A stretch of DNA of 5,984 nucleotides from Gemmatimonadota bacterium (lineage in GTDB: Bacteria; Gemmatimonadota; Gemmatimonadetes; Longimicrobiales; Gaopeijiaceae): the NCBI GenBank assembly GCA_018678395.1, contig JAHHMJ010000303.1, positions 1-5,984 on the forward strand, in the 5' to 3' direction. Below are positions 5,076 to 5,984 of the stretch, one piece after another (positions within the stretch are counted from its first letter, which is position 1; each line of letters begins with the position of its first letter). The notes beneath the pieces are model-generated. The model was given only the letters and a program-made list of their open reading frames with translations, was not told where the DNA came from and did not search any database. Position numbers and translations under genes: made by a program.

Positions 5076-5821
5076 GTCGCCTCCGGCGGGAGGAGCGCGG
5101 CCAGGATCCGGAAGGTGTCGAGCGGGCGACTGCCGGCGACGTGGTACGTGATGAAGTCGCTGAGCAGTTGCAGATGCGCCCGAGGACGCTCCAGATCGTC
5201 GGGAATCGCGCCCGCCAGAAGAGCCCCCACCTGAAGGCGGGCTCCCGGCCCGATCCTCGGCCCCTCGCCTCCCGTGGCGCAGTCCGCGCAGCGCACTCCA
5301 CCCTGGGAGAAGTCGAAGCGCCCCATCTCGTCGGGGGCCAGCTCCCGCCCACACAGCGGGCAGCGCTGGAGCTCCGGGCGGTACCCGAGCTCTGCCACCA
5401 GTCCCCAGCCCTCTCGCAGGAGCACTCCCGCGATCGCCGCCGGCGGCGTCCCTTCGAGACGATCCAGGGCACCCGCGAGGGCGTCGTAGAGGTCCCCGGC
5501 CTCGGCATCGCCGCCGTGCCGCAGCACCAGGTCGGCCAGCACCGAGGCGGCGGCCAGGCGCAGAGGATCGGTCCCCAGACCCCGCCGCGGTGAGACGACG
5601 GCGAACTCCTTGTACGTCTGGAGATCCCGGGTGGCCTTGTGATAGAGCGTCAGCCGGCCGGAGGCGAAGGTGGCCAGCCCGTGGCCCCTCTTCGTGGAGC
5701 GCACCCCCCGCGCCATCACACCGACGATTCCTCGATCGCGCGTGAGGAAGCGCAGCACCCGGCTCGTCTCTCCGTAGGCGTGGGCCCGCAGCAGGACGGC
5801 GTCGGTCGTGGTCACCGCCAT
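5072..5821 (-). CDS. recO: DNA repair protein RecO
   Basis: A recombination mediator that, with RecR (and RecF), loads RecA on SSB-covered single strands and anneals DNA. The 249-residue product has the family's N-terminal OB-fold (TTDAVLLRAHAYGETSRVL, about 5-23, then GIVGVMARGVRS). Helical middle segments (LAAASVLADLVLR, 89-101) follow. A four-cysteine zinc-binding motif is present: CPLC (154-157) and CADC (178-181). ATG 5821 was chosen because the OB-fold begins there and GGGAG lies eight bases upstream; an upstream in-frame extension to 5914 would overlap the previous gene. The gene lies 22 bases after the preceding gene's stop and overlaps selB by four bases, so it is the middle member of an operon. 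RecO next to selB is not a standard arrangement I know. Confidence 0.93.
   Translation of the reverse strand: MAVTTTDAVLLRAHAYGETSRVLRFLTRDRGIVGVMARGVRSTKRGHGLATFASGRLTLYHKATRDLQTYKEFAVVSPRRGLGTDPLRLAAASVLADLVLRHGGDAEAGDLYDALAGALDRLEGTPPAAIAGVLLREGWGLVAELGYRPELQRCPLCGRELAPDEMGRFDFSQGGVRCADCATGGEGPRIGPGARLQVGALLAGAIPDDLERPRAHLQLLSDFITYHVAGSRPLDTFRILAALLPPEAT
5080..5084 (-). promoter_or_regulatory. selB ribosome-binding site inside recO
   Basis: GGAGG within the last recO codons lies four bases before GTG 5075. It decides the selB start and supports translational coupling to recO. Confidence 0.7.
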
Positions 5822-5843
5822 GCGCTCGGCTCCCGCGGGCGGC

Positions 5844-5984
5844 TCATGCCCCTTCGCTGAGGTGGGCCACCTTCGCGGCGCGCTCGCCCTCCAGGCGCGC
5901 GCGCTCCTGCGCATCGAGGCCCTCGTCGTCGAGGCGCTGGTCTATGCGCGCGATCTCGAGGAGGATTCGGTTGCGCGCATCGAC
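5844..5984 (-). CDS. C-terminal tail of an unidentified protein (partial at window edge)
   Basis: The last 46 codons of a minus-strand gene ending at TGA 5846-5844. The visible part is highly charged and alanine/arginine/glutamate-rich, with a heptad-like helical look (NRILLEIARIDQRLDDEG, then QERARLEGERAAKVAHL). This suggests an amphipathic helix or coiled-coil tail. The start is outside the window. The 22-base gap to recO suggests one operon. The reading frame is supported by the tight spacing and by the stop lying just before the recO Shine-Dalgarno. I do not recognise the family. Confidence 0.6.
   Translation of the reverse strand, partial: VDARNRILLEIARIDQRLDDEGLDAQERARLEGERAAKVAHLSEGA

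Noticed and set aside
3111..5234. Plus-strand open frame of 707 codons opposite selB and recO
   Set aside because: It is antisense to well-conserved SelB and RecO, rich in R, G, D, H and P, and has no domain pattern. It is a codon-usage shadow.
5072..5914. Longer RecO start near 5914
   Set aside because: The extra 31 residues (RRSARAWRASAPRR...) do not resemble RecO and overlap the upstream gene's end. ATG 5821 has a proper ribosome site and starts at the OB-fold.

Overview
The window is GC-rich bacterial DNA (estimated by eye, not computed) carrying mostly housekeeping genes. All of them except one (a PTS EIIA gene) lie on the minus strand. Selenocysteine factor SelB occurs together with a secreted protein bearing the N-Y-P-N-P-F-N-P-x-T motif. 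That motif belongs to FlgD-like / type-IX-like C-terminal domains. With the high GC content, this suggests a member of the Eisenbacteria / Krumholzibacteriota / Latescibacterota / Gemmatimonadota-like groups. The placement is inference from motif and composition, not from a search.

Layout from left to right. A hairpin (1-28) follows the 3' end of a complete one-piece tmRNA gene (31-380, minus) whose tag reads ANNDLALAA. A gene-poor stretch of about 410 bases (381-792) holds a probable ssrA promoter region, a 13-bp inverted repeat and short degenerate GC-rich direct repeats. dusB (793-1851, minus) encodes a tRNA-dihydrouridine synthase. A divergent intergenic region leads to the only plus-strand gene, a stand-alone PTS EIIA of the fructose/nitrogen type (1986-2438). 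A strong intrinsic terminator (2446-2486), reading on the minus strand, serves the next gene. That gene (2514-2957, minus) is a small secreted protein made almost entirely of one FlgD-like/sorting-type domain. It has its own recognisable promoter and a structured leader with two inverted repeats.

The right half is a minus-strand operon: the C-terminal tail of an unidentified gene (5844-5984, cut by the window edge), recO (5072-5821) and selB (3174-5075). The recO stop and selB start overlap as GTGA, so the two are probably translationally coupled. The end of selB, including its stop codon, is duplicated as a 23-bp tandem repeat.

Functionally the window covers ribosome rescue (tmRNA), tRNA modification (DusB), selenocysteine insertion (SelB), recombination repair (RecO), phosphotransfer regulation (EIIA) and one envelope/secreted protein. 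I see no mobile element, CRISPR array, phage gene or defence system. The unusual points are the free-standing sorting-type domain with its structured leader, the recO-selB coupling and the selB-end duplication. None of these amounts to a demonstrated new system.
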